Shown: positions 46,362 to 55,036, counted from the first letter of the stretch. The stretch is 60,849 bases of DNA from Kiritimatiellia bacterium (GCA_017962315.1 JAGCVN010000079.1:1-60849), one strand, 5' to 3'. The notes: generated by a model not told the origin, from the letters alone. Translations and numbers: made by a program.

Positions 46362-46774
46362 TTCCCTTCTCCTTCCCGTTTCCCGCGCCTGGCCTGTTCC
46401 CGCTCCCGCTCTTCCAGGATTTCGCGGTTCCGCTCCCGCTGCTGCCGGATCCATTCCTCGTAGCGGCGTTTTTCCCCCGCCTCGATCTTCTCGATGGCTT
46501 CCTCGTCCCGCTTCCGGAAGATCTCCGCGATTCGTTTGAACCGCCTCTCGCTGGCGTGGTGCGGCGTGTCGATGTCCGCCCGGATGAGCTTCTCCGCGAG
46601 CCGGGGGGCCTTGACGACGCGCCAGATTTCGCGGGCGAAGTAGCTAGACGCGATCATTTTCCGGACGAGCGCTTCGTCCTCTTCGCTCAACTCCCGCGAC
46701 TGTGCGGGAGTTATCATCCCCAGCCCCAGGAGGGAAAGAAGCACGACCGTTCTTGAATAAGCGGATCCGTTCAT
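46358..46774 (-). CDS. Shortened paralogue of a secreted operon family (138 aa)
   Basis: 138 residues with a signal peptide (NGSAYSRTVVLLSLLGLGM). It is a deletion form of the 318-residue protein at 49512-50468. Both start 'EL..EDEALV.KMIASSY', then this copy jumps directly to 'REI.RVVK.P.LAEKL.RADI', sharing TPHHASERRFKRI and FRKRDEE. DNA of the shared 3' block (46498-46603 against 49592-49697) is about 90% identical by eye, so the copy is recent. The C-terminus is a charged helix (RQQRERNREILEERERE). Function unknown. It sits between GspI and GspJ. Confidence 0.7.
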   Translation of the reverse strand: MNGSAYSRTVVLLSLLGLGMITPAQSRELSEEDEALVRKMIASSYFAREIWRVVKAPRLAEKLIRADIDTPHHASERRFKRIAEIFRKRDEEAIEKIEAGEKRRYEEWIRQQRERNREILEEREREQARRGKREGEGK

Positions 46775-46785
46775 TTGCCTCCGCC

Positions 46786-46807
46786 CCTCTGTGCCTCTGC
46801 GTTTGTT
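46786..46807. repeat. CGCAGAG repeat supplying a ribosome binding site
   Basis: On the minus strand AACAAACGCAGAGGCACAGAG followed by GGGCGGAGG. Its 3' part provides the GGAGG that precedes the ATG of the 138-residue gene. Confidence 0.6.
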
Positions 46808-46817
46808 TTCAGGAAGT

Positions 46818-47351
46818 TCACGGCAGACTTCCTCCGTAGAAAAGGGCCGTCTTGTACAAACGCACCTTGCCGTCGTACAACGCGCCGTCGGGGACGACCG
46901 CCAGACGGAAGCCGAGGTAGTTGTAGCCCCCGGCGACTTCGGAATATCCGTTCGTGTAGACTGCAAGCTCGTAGTAGGGATTCCATTCGGTCAAGGAGAT
47001 GTCGTTCTCGTCGAACGCCGGCTGGATACCGCCGATCTTGAGCGCAAGCCCGTTCGTGTGCATCCCAGGGACCGGAGGGAACGGGAACGTCTTGCAGTTT
47101 GCCCAGCGGCTGCGCCAGACCGCGACGGCGTTCAGGTTCGAGGAAGCCTGCGCCGCGAAAAGCCGGTCGTATTCGCGGAGCGTGCCGAAGACCGCGTCCG
47201 CGAAACGGTCGCACCGGGCGTCGTTCCGGTTTTCCACCGTGCTCTCCAGCGCGGACTGGGAAATCCCGAAGATGGCGAGGAGCCCCAGTCCGACGGCGAG
47301 GATCGCGAGGGCGACCTCCACCAGCGTGAAACCGTGTGTTGCAGATTTCAT
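46818..47351 (-). CDS. GspI/PilV-like minor pseudopilin
   Basis: 177 residues. A standard short leader, MKSATHG|FTLVEVALAILAVGLGLLAI, with Glu at +5. The remainder is beta-rich (GGYNYLGFRLAVVPDG). Minor pseudopilins of this kind help to form the pseudopilus tip with GspJ and GspK. AAGGAGC lies ahead of the ATG. Spacing to GspH is 14 bases. Confidence 0.8.
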   Translation of the reverse strand: MKSATHGFTLVEVALAILAVGLGLLAIFGISQSALESTVENRNDARCDRFADAVFGTLREYDRLFAAQASSNLNAVAVWRSRWANCKTFPFPPVPGMHTNGLALKIGGIQPAFDENDISLTEWNPYYELAVYTNGYSEVAGGYNYLGFRLAVVPDGALYDGKVRLYKTALFYGGSLP

Positions 47352-47365
47352 TGCCCTGCTCCTTC

Positions 47366-48037
47366 TCAATCCGTGCGAACACGCCCGGTGTCAAGGTCGA
47401 TGACGACCGGGAGATAGATCGGTTCGGTCTGCTTGTTTTGGGTTTGGAAACGGGTTCTCGTCCTGAACCCGATCGTATGCGTCCGGTTGGAGGCGGTCGC
47501 GTAGTCGGCGGAATACGGGGAAAGCGCGGTGCCGTCCGGTCGGAAGAGAATCAGGCACTCCTGCGCCGGGACGGGCTCGCCGTTGACGAAGTGCGCGACC
47601 GTCACGCCGTCCGGAAGGAACCGCCACGGCGCGTCCTGGTAACCGTCTTCGAAGCCGGGAGGATTCTCGACGCCTTTGTACTTCGCTTCCAGATCGACGG
47701 CCTCGTTGGTGAACACGTAGGCAGTGTAGGCGAATTTTTCCACCGGCTCGTTCGTCGCCACGTTTCCGTAGCAGAACGCGGCGTACCGGTTCTGGGCGAG
47801 GGCGACGGAGCGCGTTTCGCGCAAGGCGTTGCAGACCGCGCGCCGCGCCCCCTTCGCCTTCCAGTAGGCGCCCCACGGCCCGAACGCGCCGACGGAGACG
47901 AGCAGCGCGACGCCGATGATCGCCAATACCGTGACCAGCTCGAAGATGGAAAACGCGGCGGAGGAGGCGTTTGAAATTTTCGATGGCGTTCGATGGCTTT
48001 CAACAGCCATCGGTCGCAGACGGTTTTCATTTCCCAT
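47366..48037 (-). CDS. GspH/FimT-like pseudopilin with unusual leader
   Basis: 223 residues. The hydrophobic helix FSIFELVTVLAIIGVALLV has Glu at +5, but the residue before the cleavage site is Ala (SSAA|FSIFE), not the usual Gly. The 28-residue leader includes a stretch (MAVESHRTPSKIS) encoded by a 10-bp-period repeat. C-terminal features (CLILFRPDGTA, a closing VIDLDTGRV) are typical of GspH. It overlaps the GspG-like gene by 11 bases. Confidence 0.75.
   Translation of the reverse strand: MGNENRLRPMAVESHRTPSKISNASSAAFSIFELVTVLAIIGVALLVSVGAFGPWGAYWKAKGARRAVCNALRETRSVALAQNRYAAFCYGNVATNEPVEKFAYTAYVFTNEAVDLEAKYKGVENPPGFEDGYQDAPWRFLPDGVTVAHFVNGEPVPAQECLILFRPDGTALSPYSADYATASNRTHTIGFRTRTRFQTQNKQTEPIYLPVVIDLDTGRVRTD
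47978..48017. repeat. 10-bp-period repeat, locus B (in the GspH leader)
   Basis: Four 10-base units: TTTCGATGGC, GTTCGATGGC, TTTCAACAGC, CATCGGTCGC. It lies within codons of the leader peptide of the GspH-like gene. Confidence 0.55.
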
Positions 48038-48746
48038 CGTTCACCCCCGCGCTGAAGATGTAGTTCGTGGCGGCCGTCGCCGACGGTGCGCCCTTGGAAA
48101 AAGCGAGGGCCGTCACGTTCGAGACGGAAAGGATCTGCGTACCGTTCAGATAAAGTCGGAACTGCGAGCGCGGGTTCATCCCCATCAGGAGCGTGTAGGC
48201 GTTGCCCCACGGGTCCACCTTGCCGACACGATCCCAACGCTCCTCGTCGTCCAGCCCGGCGAACTCGATGCCCTTCGGATTCAGCGGGTTGCATTTCGAC
48301 TGGGTGGACTGGCGTTCGTTGAGGCGCGCGAAACAACGGTAGACCTCGTTCGTCCTGAGCCGCAGCCAGCCCGCCGAGCCGGCGCTGTTCTCGGTCAGGT
48401 TCTCCAGGATGTCCTCCGGCGCGGAGACGACGAGCGTCGCGCGCTTCAACCCGTTCTGTTCCGGCGTGTCCTCGTGGAGCTTCACCTTCGTGTCCGAGTC
48501 GGAAACCAGTTTCACCTCGCCCGGCCAGAACCCGTACGCCTCCTTGTAGCGGAGCGCGCCCTGGACGAGTTCCGTCGCCTCCGCCGCCGCACGGCGTTTC
48601 AGCGAGGCCGTATGCACCGCCCGCATCGCGGGCAACGCGATGGCGAGGAGGACGGACACCATGCCCAGCACGATGATCAGCTCCATCAGCGTGACGCCTG
48701 CACGGGGGTACGCCCCTCCCGTTTCAACGATCCTTCGCCTTTTCAT
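48027..48746 (-). CDS. GspG-like pseudopilin
   Basis: 239 residues. The leader MKRRRIVETGGAYPRAG is followed by VTLMELIIVLGMVSVLLA with Glu at +5. The body has GspG features: ALRYKEAYGFWPGEVK, then a late DPWGNAYTLL motif typical of major pseudopilins. It is one of three GspG-type genes in this operon. It follows the next gene by 16 bases and overlaps GspH. Confidence 0.8.
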   Translation of the reverse strand: MKRRRIVETGGAYPRAGVTLMELIIVLGMVSVLLAIALPAMRAVHTASLKRRAAAEATELVQGALRYKEAYGFWPGEVKLVSDSDTKVKLHEDTPEQNGLKRATLVVSAPEDILENLTENSAGSAGWLRLRTNEVYRCFARLNERQSTQSKCNPLNPKGIEFAGLDDEERWDRVGKVDPWGNAYTLLMGMNPRSQFRLYLNGTQILSVSNVTALAFSKGAPSATAATNYIFSAGVNDGK

Positions 48747-48762
48747 TTCCCTCCTCCCGTTG

Positions 48763-49515
48763 TCATTTCACGCCGAATGAATCCCAGGAACCGATGACTT
48801 CATCAGGAATGGCGGCGGTGGTGTCTTCTTCCGACTGCGCGCCCTTTCGGGTGCCGGGGATCAACGTCCAGACGGCGATGTCGGCGATGATGTTCGTGCT
48901 GAAGGCGGGCTGGCGGTCGTTATCCGAAAACTGGAGGGTGTGGTCGCCGTTGGTGTCGAAAAGGACTTTGTATTTGCGGATGTCCCGGGCCAGGTCGTCC
49001 GCCGCCGAGACGAAGGGGTTGACGGGGATGCCGCTGCGCAGACGGGCGAATTCGATAAACGGAATCCGGCGCGGATTGAAACGCCTCGCGGCTTCGTTGT
49101 CGTTCAGGGCGACACCCCGCAGAAGGCGGCCGATCTCTTCGTTGATGACGAACCCGCAGTCGTTCCCAGAGGCGAGTTCGCTGGTGAATTCGAGCCTGGT
49201 GTCTGCGAGTTCGTTCGTCGGCCAGTCGCCGTAGACGGCGTGGTACTGGCGGAACGCGCTTTCGATGTTTTTGATCTCCGTGAACACGACCGCCCGCTGG
49301 CTGAACTTGCGCGACCGCTCCAGCGCGCCGTACAGCAGCGAGAGGAGGATACTCAGGATCGAAACCACGATAATCATTTCTATCAAAGTAAACCCGCGTG
49401 TTCTTTTTTGACGGTTGTCGATTACCGTCGATTGCCGTCGATGGCGATCGAATATCGTCGCGATTTTGTATGAAAGGTTCATGCCTTTCTCACCTTTCCG
49501 CCGTGATGTCGTCAT
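48763..49515 (-). CDS. GspG-like pseudopilin with repeat-derived leader
   Basis: 250 residues from the ATG overlapping the previous stop (ATGA), or 239 from the ATG at 49482, which has GGTGAGAAAGG upstream. The cleavage site is KRTRG|FTLIEMIIVVSILSILL. From 49482 the leader is 30 residues, and RHRRQSTVIDNRQ within it is encoded by a 10-bp-period repeat. The body shows FRQYHAVYGDWPTNE and a late VLFDTNGDHTLQF. I cannot choose between the two starts. Confidence 0.75.
   Translation of the reverse strand: MTTSRRKGEKGMNLSYKIATIFDRHRRQSTVIDNRQKRTRGFTLIEMIIVVSILSILLSLLYGALERSRKFSQRAVVFTEIKNIESAFRQYHAVYGDWPTNELADTRLEFTSELASGNDCGFVINEEIGRLLRGVALNDNEAARRFNPRRIPFIEFARLRSGIPVNPFVSAADDLARDIRKYKVLFDTNGDHTLQFSDNDRQPAFSTNIIADIAVWTLIPGTRKGAQSEEDTTAAIPDEVIGSWDSFGVK
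49416..49466. repeat. 10-bp-period repeat, locus C (in a GspG-like leader)
   Basis: Units GTCGATTACC, GTCGATTGCC, GTCGATGGCG, ATCGAATATC, GTCGCGATTT follow one another without gaps. The unit is 10 bases, not a multiple of 3, so the translated leader does not repeat at short range. Confidence 0.65.
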
Positions 49516-50468
49516 TTCCCATGTTCTCTTTTCCGCCGTTTGTCGTACTCCTCGCGGCGGCGTTTTTCCTCCGCCTCGATTCTCGCGATCCCTTCCTCGT
49601 CCCGCTTCCGGAAGATTTCCTCGATTCGTTTGAACCGTCTCTCGCTGGCGTGGTGCGGCGTCTCGATGTCTGCCCGAACGAGTTTTTCCGCGAGCTGCGG
49701 ATCCTTGACGACGCGCCTGATTTCGCGGGCGAAGCGGTTGAAGTCATCCATCCTGTTTTCCCGCCTGTCCCTGTCCAGGCGGTAGACCAGGTCGTCTTCA
49801 AGCCGCCTGTAAGAGCGTTTTAATCTATAAACCAGCTCATGTTCAAGATACCGTTTCGCGGCGAGGCGGGCATCCCGGTGCTGCATCTCCTTGCGTTTCG
49901 TTTCGTCCTTCTCGCGCACCGACCAGTCGTCGAACGATTCCTCCTCGATGAAAATCTCCGCCGCCCTGTCCAGGTCCATCTTTTCCGCGAGGGGGATGGC
50001 TTGGTGTAGGCACCACAGGATCTGTATCTCGACAAGCGCGCATCTGCTTTTTGCGTATGGACTGTTACGGCGATAATTTTTAAATCTCACCCAATCGCAT
50101 TTTGGCGGGCATCCTGAAAGAAGCTCATCTAATTTATGAATGGAAGCCAATATTTTCGCTTCGGGAATCAATCTTAAAACCTGTTCACAAATAACAGGGG
50201 TATTTGTCTCAAAATGACGGACAAAAGGCTCCATTGCTCTTGCTTCTTCCAGCATCTCCCTTCGCGTCTGTTCCATACACGCCTGAAACTCCTCCCTGGA
50301 CAGGTACCGCACCTCATTCGAGTAGCTTGACGCAATCATTTTCTGGACGAGTGCTTCATCCTCCTTGTTCAACTCCTCCGCACAGAGAGAAACGGCGGAC
50401 GCGAACACAAAGACACATAAAAGCGGGAAAAGTGAAGGGATGAGGAGACTCTCGCTGTGGCCGTTCAT
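49512..50468 (-). CDS. Secreted operon-family protein (318 aa), unknown function
   Basis: 318 residues. The signal peptide (about 1-31) contains LLCVFVFAS, which is the translation of a CTTTGTGTC-type repeat. The mature part is helical and highly charged: EDEALVQKMIASSYSNEVR, a region rich in Glu/Arg/Leu, then RLDRDRRENRMDDFNRFARE, RADIETPHHASERRFKRI and a charged tail. I recognise no domain. It overlaps the next upstream gene's stop as ATGA. The central part (about 49800-50330) is less GC-rich than both ends, and that is the part missing from the 138-residue paralogue. Confidence 0.7.
   Translation of the reverse strand: MNGHSESLLIPSLFPLLCVFVFASAVSLCAEELNKEDEALVQKMIASSYSNEVRYLSREEFQACMEQTRREMLEEARAMEPFVRHFETNTPVICEQVLRLIPEAKILASIHKLDELLSGCPPKCDWVRFKNYRRNSPYAKSRCALVEIQILWCLHQAIPLAEKMDLDRAAEIFIEEESFDDWSVREKDETKRKEMQHRDARLAAKRYLEHELVYRLKRSYRRLEDDLVYRLDRDRRENRMDDFNRFAREIRRVVKDPQLAEKLVRADIETPHHASERRFKRIEEIFRKRDEEGIARIEAEEKRRREEYDKRRKREHGK
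50397..50423. repeat. CTTTGTGTC-type repeat inside a signal-peptide sequence
   Basis: On the coding (minus) strand TTTTATGTGTCTTTGTGTTCG lies within codons about 15-24 of the 318-residue gene and is read as LLCVFVFAS, the hydrophobic core of the signal peptide. Confidence 0.55.
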
Positions 50469-51409
50469 TTTCCGCCTCCCGCCTGTTGTCTTTTCCCGTT
50501 TCTTTGTCCGTCCGTTTCCGGACGAACCGAACCCTCGCGAAGTTTTCCGACCTCTATTTCCCGTTTTCGCTCCCACGCCTTTTGCGCGGCATCGCACCGC
50601 CTGTGGAAATAATATCCAAGGGGGAGGTGTTCTGCTCGCAAGACCTCGCCCTGTAGTTCCGGATCTTTGATGACACGCTTGATTTCAGCGACGAACCGAT
50701 TGTATTCTTTCAACAGTTTCGACTCCTTCAAATTCCGGAGGCACAGGCCAAGCTGGTCTTCGATCCTTCCGCATTCGCTTTCCAGTATGTAGACGAGGGT
50801 GCCGTCCAGGCGTTCCAGTGCAGCATACCGGGCTATACGCATACGTTCAGCTTCTTGTTTCTCTTTGTCATTCGGATATCGGATGTTCGGCCAGTTCGGC
50901 CAGTCGGAAAAAGACTTTTCCTTGACGAGTATTTTCGCGGCTTCGTCTAGGTCTATCTCTTTTGCCCGTGAGAGGGCCAGATGAAAATATCGGAGAATCA
51001 GGATTTTCACCCTGTCGCACCGTCTGTACACTTCTTCGGTGAATCCGTGGCTGTTCACGTCTTTCGGGGGATTCATGCAAGGGTTTCCCGCCAAGATTTC
51101 ATCCTCCTTTTCCAGCGCGTCGCGGATTCTACACGCGGAAATCAGCTCCAGTAGCTGTTCGCAAAGCACCTGTGTGCGGGTCTCGAAATCCCGTAGATAG
51201 GGTTCGACGATCTCTCCGTTCCGGAGATGATTTTCCCGTAACGTTTTTTCATACGTCACCATTTCCGCCTCCGATAATTTTCGAAAACGTACGCCCGACG
51301 ATCCAAGCGTAATCCATGCCGATGATATGTTCTGATTCGTCTCCCCCGACGAAATACCGACAAAACCGAACATCAGGACAAGCAGGGAAATAAAAAAAGA
51401 GAACTTCAT
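50465..51409 (-). CDS. Secreted operon-family protein (314 aa), divergent paralogue
   Basis: 314 residues with a signal peptide (MKFSFFISLLVLMFGFVGIS). It shares the framework of the 318-residue neighbour: 'E.VEPYLRDFET.TQVLCEQLLELI', 'DLDEAAKILVKEKSFSDW', 'LDGTLVYILESECGRIEDQL' and 'FVAEIKRVIKDPEL..E.LRAE', but not the TPHHASERRF block. It is therefore an older duplicate. Function unknown. It lies between the TPR protein and the 318-residue protein, overlapping the latter by 4 bases. Confidence 0.7.
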   Translation of the reverse strand: MKFSFFISLLVLMFGFVGISSGETNQNISSAWITLGSSGVRFRKLSEAEMVTYEKTLRENHLRNGEIVEPYLRDFETRTQVLCEQLLELISACRIRDALEKEDEILAGNPCMNPPKDVNSHGFTEEVYRRCDRVKILILRYFHLALSRAKEIDLDEAAKILVKEKSFSDWPNWPNIRYPNDKEKQEAERMRIARYAALERLDGTLVYILESECGRIEDQLGLCLRNLKESKLLKEYNRFVAEIKRVIKDPELQGEVLRAEHLPLGYYFHRRCDAAQKAWERKREIEVGKLREGSVRPETDGQRNGKRQQAGGGK

Positions 51410-51425
51410 TCAACACCTCCTCATT

Positions 51426-54400
51426 TCAGTTGTGATGCAGATCCCGCGACTGCCCCTCAATCCAAGCGGAAAGATTCTTCTTTGAAATTGTAAATCTCCC
51501 CGAGTCTGCATCGAACGCTTCAAAGTCATAATTTTGTTTGACACAATCTAACGCATGGTATGCCCCATTTCGTTTTCCTACCCTATACCCCCATGTGATT
51601 AACCAGTACCACGAGCCACTTTCAAATGGCACAGAAGGGGATCTTCCGGTAATCTCATCCCAATGTTCACATCTCGTTCCCAATCCCGGAACGATTACTC
51701 GCATCATCGGATGCGGACCGTTTGCTTCATGCTTTTGCAATGGTTCACATTGATACCCACCTTTTACGTCAAAAACATCAGATTCGGATTCATAAAGGAG
51801 AAGATTGTAGAAATTCACGGTATCTGGCTTGATATAAATGTCAGAACTGATTTTAAGTCCGTAACATGAAGGCGGCAATGTCAAAGAAAGTGTAGATCTG
51901 TACTGAAAACTTATGGTATCAGGCTGAATCACGTTAAATGTAACTTCATAAATTGCCCCATTGAATTTCGCGGTGACGACGAGAACACAGGGGACTTCCG
52001 GTGCCGTCAGCAGGACTACATTTCCTGATGCGCCAGACAACGTCCCGTTTGTCTTGTCCCACAAGATTGGCGTCGTATTCCCCATTACCGTCAACCTGAC
52101 TTCTTCTCCGATTCCAATCGTCTTCCTCGTTCGGTCTACTGGTTGCTGCGCAATCGTCTGCGTGCCTATGCCAGGATTCGTCCATCCCAGAATCAGGTCG
52201 GACGTCCTACCCGACTCGCCGTCTGGTCCCAGTGCCGTAATGGTGAAAGGACCGGTCTCGGACGAAGGCACGGCATGGAGTGTCATCGTCCCGTTCGGCA
52301 GTTCGAACTCCGCGCCGTTCGCGACCTGCGAGGCATCGTCGCGGTAGACTTTCAGCGAGGGGTCGTTCCAGATTAATTTCACGGGACCCTTGGCGAGCCT
52401 CCCCTTCTCGTTACGGACGGAAATCCTGAAGGGCCGCCCCTGTAGCGGAGTGGACGGAATTTCACAAAAGACGTAATTGGTGTCTTCGATGTGTTCGTCC
52501 GGCTCCGACTCAACCCCCGCCCAGTCGATGTCGACGGACGGGACGTCCACCGTAAACAAGGTAGGTCTCTTTAACTCCTCTTCCGATGCCTTATTTAGAC
52601 TCCCTGCGATTGTTGCGTACTGTGTACTTGAAAACGCGGAAGAGAGGTAATAAAAAGGTTCGCCATCTTTACGCCAAAGGGCGTACGGGTTCAACGTGAG
52701 GTCTGACTTCTCGACCCAATAACCATCTGGTGCGTCTAACCTCACGTCGTAAACCACATACGGATCGACTTCTATCGTTTGGCGTACAGATTTGTTCGCT
52801 TTCAGTTTGATATGCAAAATTTCGTTCCCTTTATCCCCATTCTCTTTTCGTAAAGCAGGGATGCGGTGTTTCTGGATCTCGTCTTTGAAAGGCGTGTCGG
52901 GATATTTTTTCAGGAGTTCCGCGTAAAGCCCCAACGCCTCCCTGCGGCGTTTTCCCCACTGGGAGAGCGTCGCGAGGTAGAACAGCACCCGCTGCGCGGA
53001 TTCCTTGTCCGTGCGGATATCGGCGGAAAGGCGGAAGTACCTGCCCGCCTGTCTTGTATTCCGCAACGCGCCGGCCGAGAGGCATCCCGCGAGCAGCAGC
53101 CCCTCGCCCGCCCTCTTGGTTTTCCGGTATCTCGTTTTGAATGTGTCGAGAAGGGGCAGCGCTTTCCCCGCCCTTCCCGCGTTGGCGAGACATTCCGCCC
53201 GGAGAAGGTTCGCGTAGGCGGCGAGTTCCGTGTTTTTCACGGAATGTTCCAGACGCCCGTAAGCGTTCGCCGCGCGCAGATGCCGCCCTCCTTTGGCCAG
53301 GACTTCCGCCGTCCGGAAGGCCGCTTTGGCTTGTGGTGTTTCGGACGCAAGGCTGCCGTTGAAGCGCGAATCGCCGAACGTTCCCGCAAGGGCGTCGCGG
53401 AGTCGCGAATGTAGCGGTTCTGTAAGCAGGGAAGCCTTTCCCGCGTCGGCGAGGAGCGTTTCGGCTCCTTTCGTATTCCCGGCGGCAAGGCGGGCGAGGA
53501 CTAGACCCGGTATTACGGTCGCGGCGTTCTCCCGCGTGACGGTCACTTTCTCGTAGAGGGCCGCCGCGCCTTTCGCGTCGTCGAGGTCTTCCAAAAGCGT
53601 CTCCGCTTTCGCCAGGCGGCATTTCTCGGCGAGCGGGGCGTTCGCCGCCGCGACGTTTCGGGCGGCGACCGCGTCCCACGACTCGACCGCCTTGCGCGGA
53701 TTCCCGGTTTCCCGCAGGCATTTCCCGTAAAGGAGCATCGCCTCCCCCCAGGCCGGATCGGCGAGTCTCGTCTTATACGCCGCAAGTTTCTTCAACGCGG
53801 AACCGTAGTGTTCCTTCGCATACAGTTTCCGCGCGGCGGCGATGGGGTTCTCCGTTTTCGGGGAGGCCGCGCCCTTCGCGGCCTCCGCCTGTTCGCGGTA
53901 TTTTTTTTCACGTGCCAGCTCTGCGAGCAGCGCCTCCGCCTCGGCAGTCTCTGTTCGGGAAAGCTCCGCCCGGTTCAGCCGGGCCATCTCCGTCCCGGCT
54001 TCAACGTGTCTACCCGATCCTGCGAGGAAACGGGCGTGTCGCAGGATTGCCCGGTTCGCAAGGGGCGATGCGCCGTGCTTTCGGAACCAGCGTCTGTATG
54101 CGGTTTCCGCCTCGCGGGGGGCGTGCATCCTCTCGGCCAGGATACCCGCCGTGAGAAGTTCACATTCCGGCGCGTCCGCCGGCGATTCCTTCGCTATGCG
54201 TTTGCAACAGGCGAGTGCTTCTTCAAACCGTCCCGCCGCGAGGTAGACATCCATTTCCTTCCTCCAGATTTCGGGGGAATCCTTTCGCGTCGCGCGTAAC
54301 CCCCTGCAAAGTGCCGCCGCGCACATCCAGTCCCCCGACTTTTCGACCGCCTCGACACCGGGGAGGAATGAGGTGAAAGGTTCGTTGCTCCGGGACAATA

Positions 54401-55031
54401 TCCCCTTCCGAATGACGCGGTGGACAGCCGCGCCGACCGATATGGGCGGCGGGGACTCCGCCCCTCCCGGAGTGGGGACGGAAAGGCGCGTCCCCCCCAG
54501 ACGGAAGAAAGCGTCCGCGTCGGAAAATCTGGCGCGTCGTGCCTGAAGCAGCCCTTCTTCTGCGCAAATCGCCGCCGAGACCTCGTTGGACGGGAAGGCC
54601 GCCGCGCACCGGCGGACGAGTTGCATCCTGCGGTTGTCCTCGGACGGGATCGCCAGCAAAGCCCATACTTCGCGGTAGGCGAACAGCACGGTTTCCGGTG
54701 CGGCACGTGCGGCGTCGCGGTCTTCTGCGAGCCGCAGGAACGCCCGTAACGCGCCCGCCTGGTCTTTCCTCTTCAGTCTGCACACGCCGATCCTGTACCG
54801 CGCTTTCACCCCCTCCTTTGAGAGGGGTGATTTTGTCGCTATGGTTACGTATGCGGTTTCTGCCTCCCTCCATTTCTTCTGTTTGAAAAGCCTGTCCGCC
54901 GTCGGGGCACCGTGTGCCGACAACAAAAATAACAGGAAAAACGCAGAGACGCAGGGACGCAGAGAGGAAGGACGGTGAAAGAGGGGCAACCCTCCTCCCT
55001 GCGTCTCTGTGTCTCTGCGTTTTTTCATCAT
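51426..55031 (-). CDS. Large periplasmic TPR protein with Ig-like C-terminal region
   Basis: 1201 residues. The signal peptide starts MMKKRRDTETQ and has core VSAFFLLFLLSAHG; it is encoded by an inverted pair of CGCAGAG repeats. Residues about 45-830 are tetratricopeptide-like repeats (WREAETAYVTIA, GALRAFLRLAED, EALACCKRIA, NPRKAVESWDAVA, EALGLYAELLKKYPDTPF). From about 850 the protein becomes beta-rich, with bacterial Ig-like patterns (GEEVRLTVMGNTTPILWDKT, ALGPDGESGRTSDLILGW). The last 450 codons are much less GC-rich. TPR proteins in such operons often act as assembly scaffolds. Function here is not established. Confidence 0.7.
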   Translation of the reverse strand: MMKKRRDTETQGGGLPLFHRPSSLRPCVSAFFLLFLLSAHGAPTADRLFKQKKWREAETAYVTIATKSPLSKEGVKARYRIGVCRLKRKDQAGALRAFLRLAEDRDAARAAPETVLFAYREVWALLAIPSEDNRRMQLVRRCAAAFPSNEVSAAICAEEGLLQARRARFSDADAFFRLGGTRLSVPTPGGAESPPPISVGAAVHRVIRKGILSRSNEPFTSFLPGVEAVEKSGDWMCAAALCRGLRATRKDSPEIWRKEMDVYLAAGRFEEALACCKRIAKESPADAPECELLTAGILAERMHAPREAETAYRRWFRKHGASPLANRAILRHARFLAGSGRHVEAGTEMARLNRAELSRTETAEAEALLAELAREKKYREQAEAAKGAASPKTENPIAAARKLYAKEHYGSALKKLAAYKTRLADPAWGEAMLLYGKCLRETGNPRKAVESWDAVAARNVAAANAPLAEKCRLAKAETLLEDLDDAKGAAALYEKVTVTRENAATVIPGLVLARLAAGNTKGAETLLADAGKASLLTEPLHSRLRDALAGTFGDSRFNGSLASETPQAKAAFRTAEVLAKGGRHLRAANAYGRLEHSVKNTELAAYANLLRAECLANAGRAGKALPLLDTFKTRYRKTKRAGEGLLLAGCLSAGALRNTRQAGRYFRLSADIRTDKESAQRVLFYLATLSQWGKRRREALGLYAELLKKYPDTPFKDEIQKHRIPALRKENGDKGNEILHIKLKANKSVRQTIEVDPYVVYDVRLDAPDGYWVEKSDLTLNPYALWRKDGEPFYYLSSAFSSTQYATIAGSLNKASEEELKRPTLFTVDVPSVDIDWAGVESEPDEHIEDTNYVFCEIPSTPLQGRPFRISVRNEKGRLAKGPVKLIWNDPSLKVYRDDASQVANGAEFELPNGTMTLHAVPSSETGPFTITALGPDGESGRTSDLILGWTNPGIGTQTIAQQPVDRTRKTIGIGEEVRLTVMGNTTPILWDKTNGTLSGASGNVVLLTAPEVPCVLVVTAKFNGAIYEVTFNVIQPDTISFQYRSTLSLTLPPSCYGLKISSDIYIKPDTVNFYNLLLYESESDVFDVKGGYQCEPLQKHEANGPHPMMRVIVPGLGTRCEHWDEITGRSPSVPFESGSWYWLITWGYRVGKRNGAYHALDCVKQNYDFEAFDADSGRFTISKKNLSAWIEGQSRDLHHN
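54937..55024. repeat. Inverted pair of CGCAGAG repeats coding for a signal peptide
   Basis: Arm 1 (54937-54962) is AAAAACGCAGAGACGCAG and 8 more bases; arm 2 (54999-55024) is its inverse, with 24 of 26 positions matching. The loop is 36 bases. The whole hairpin lies inside the first 32 codons of the TPR gene. Confidence 0.8.
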
Positions 55032-55036
55032 ATCCT

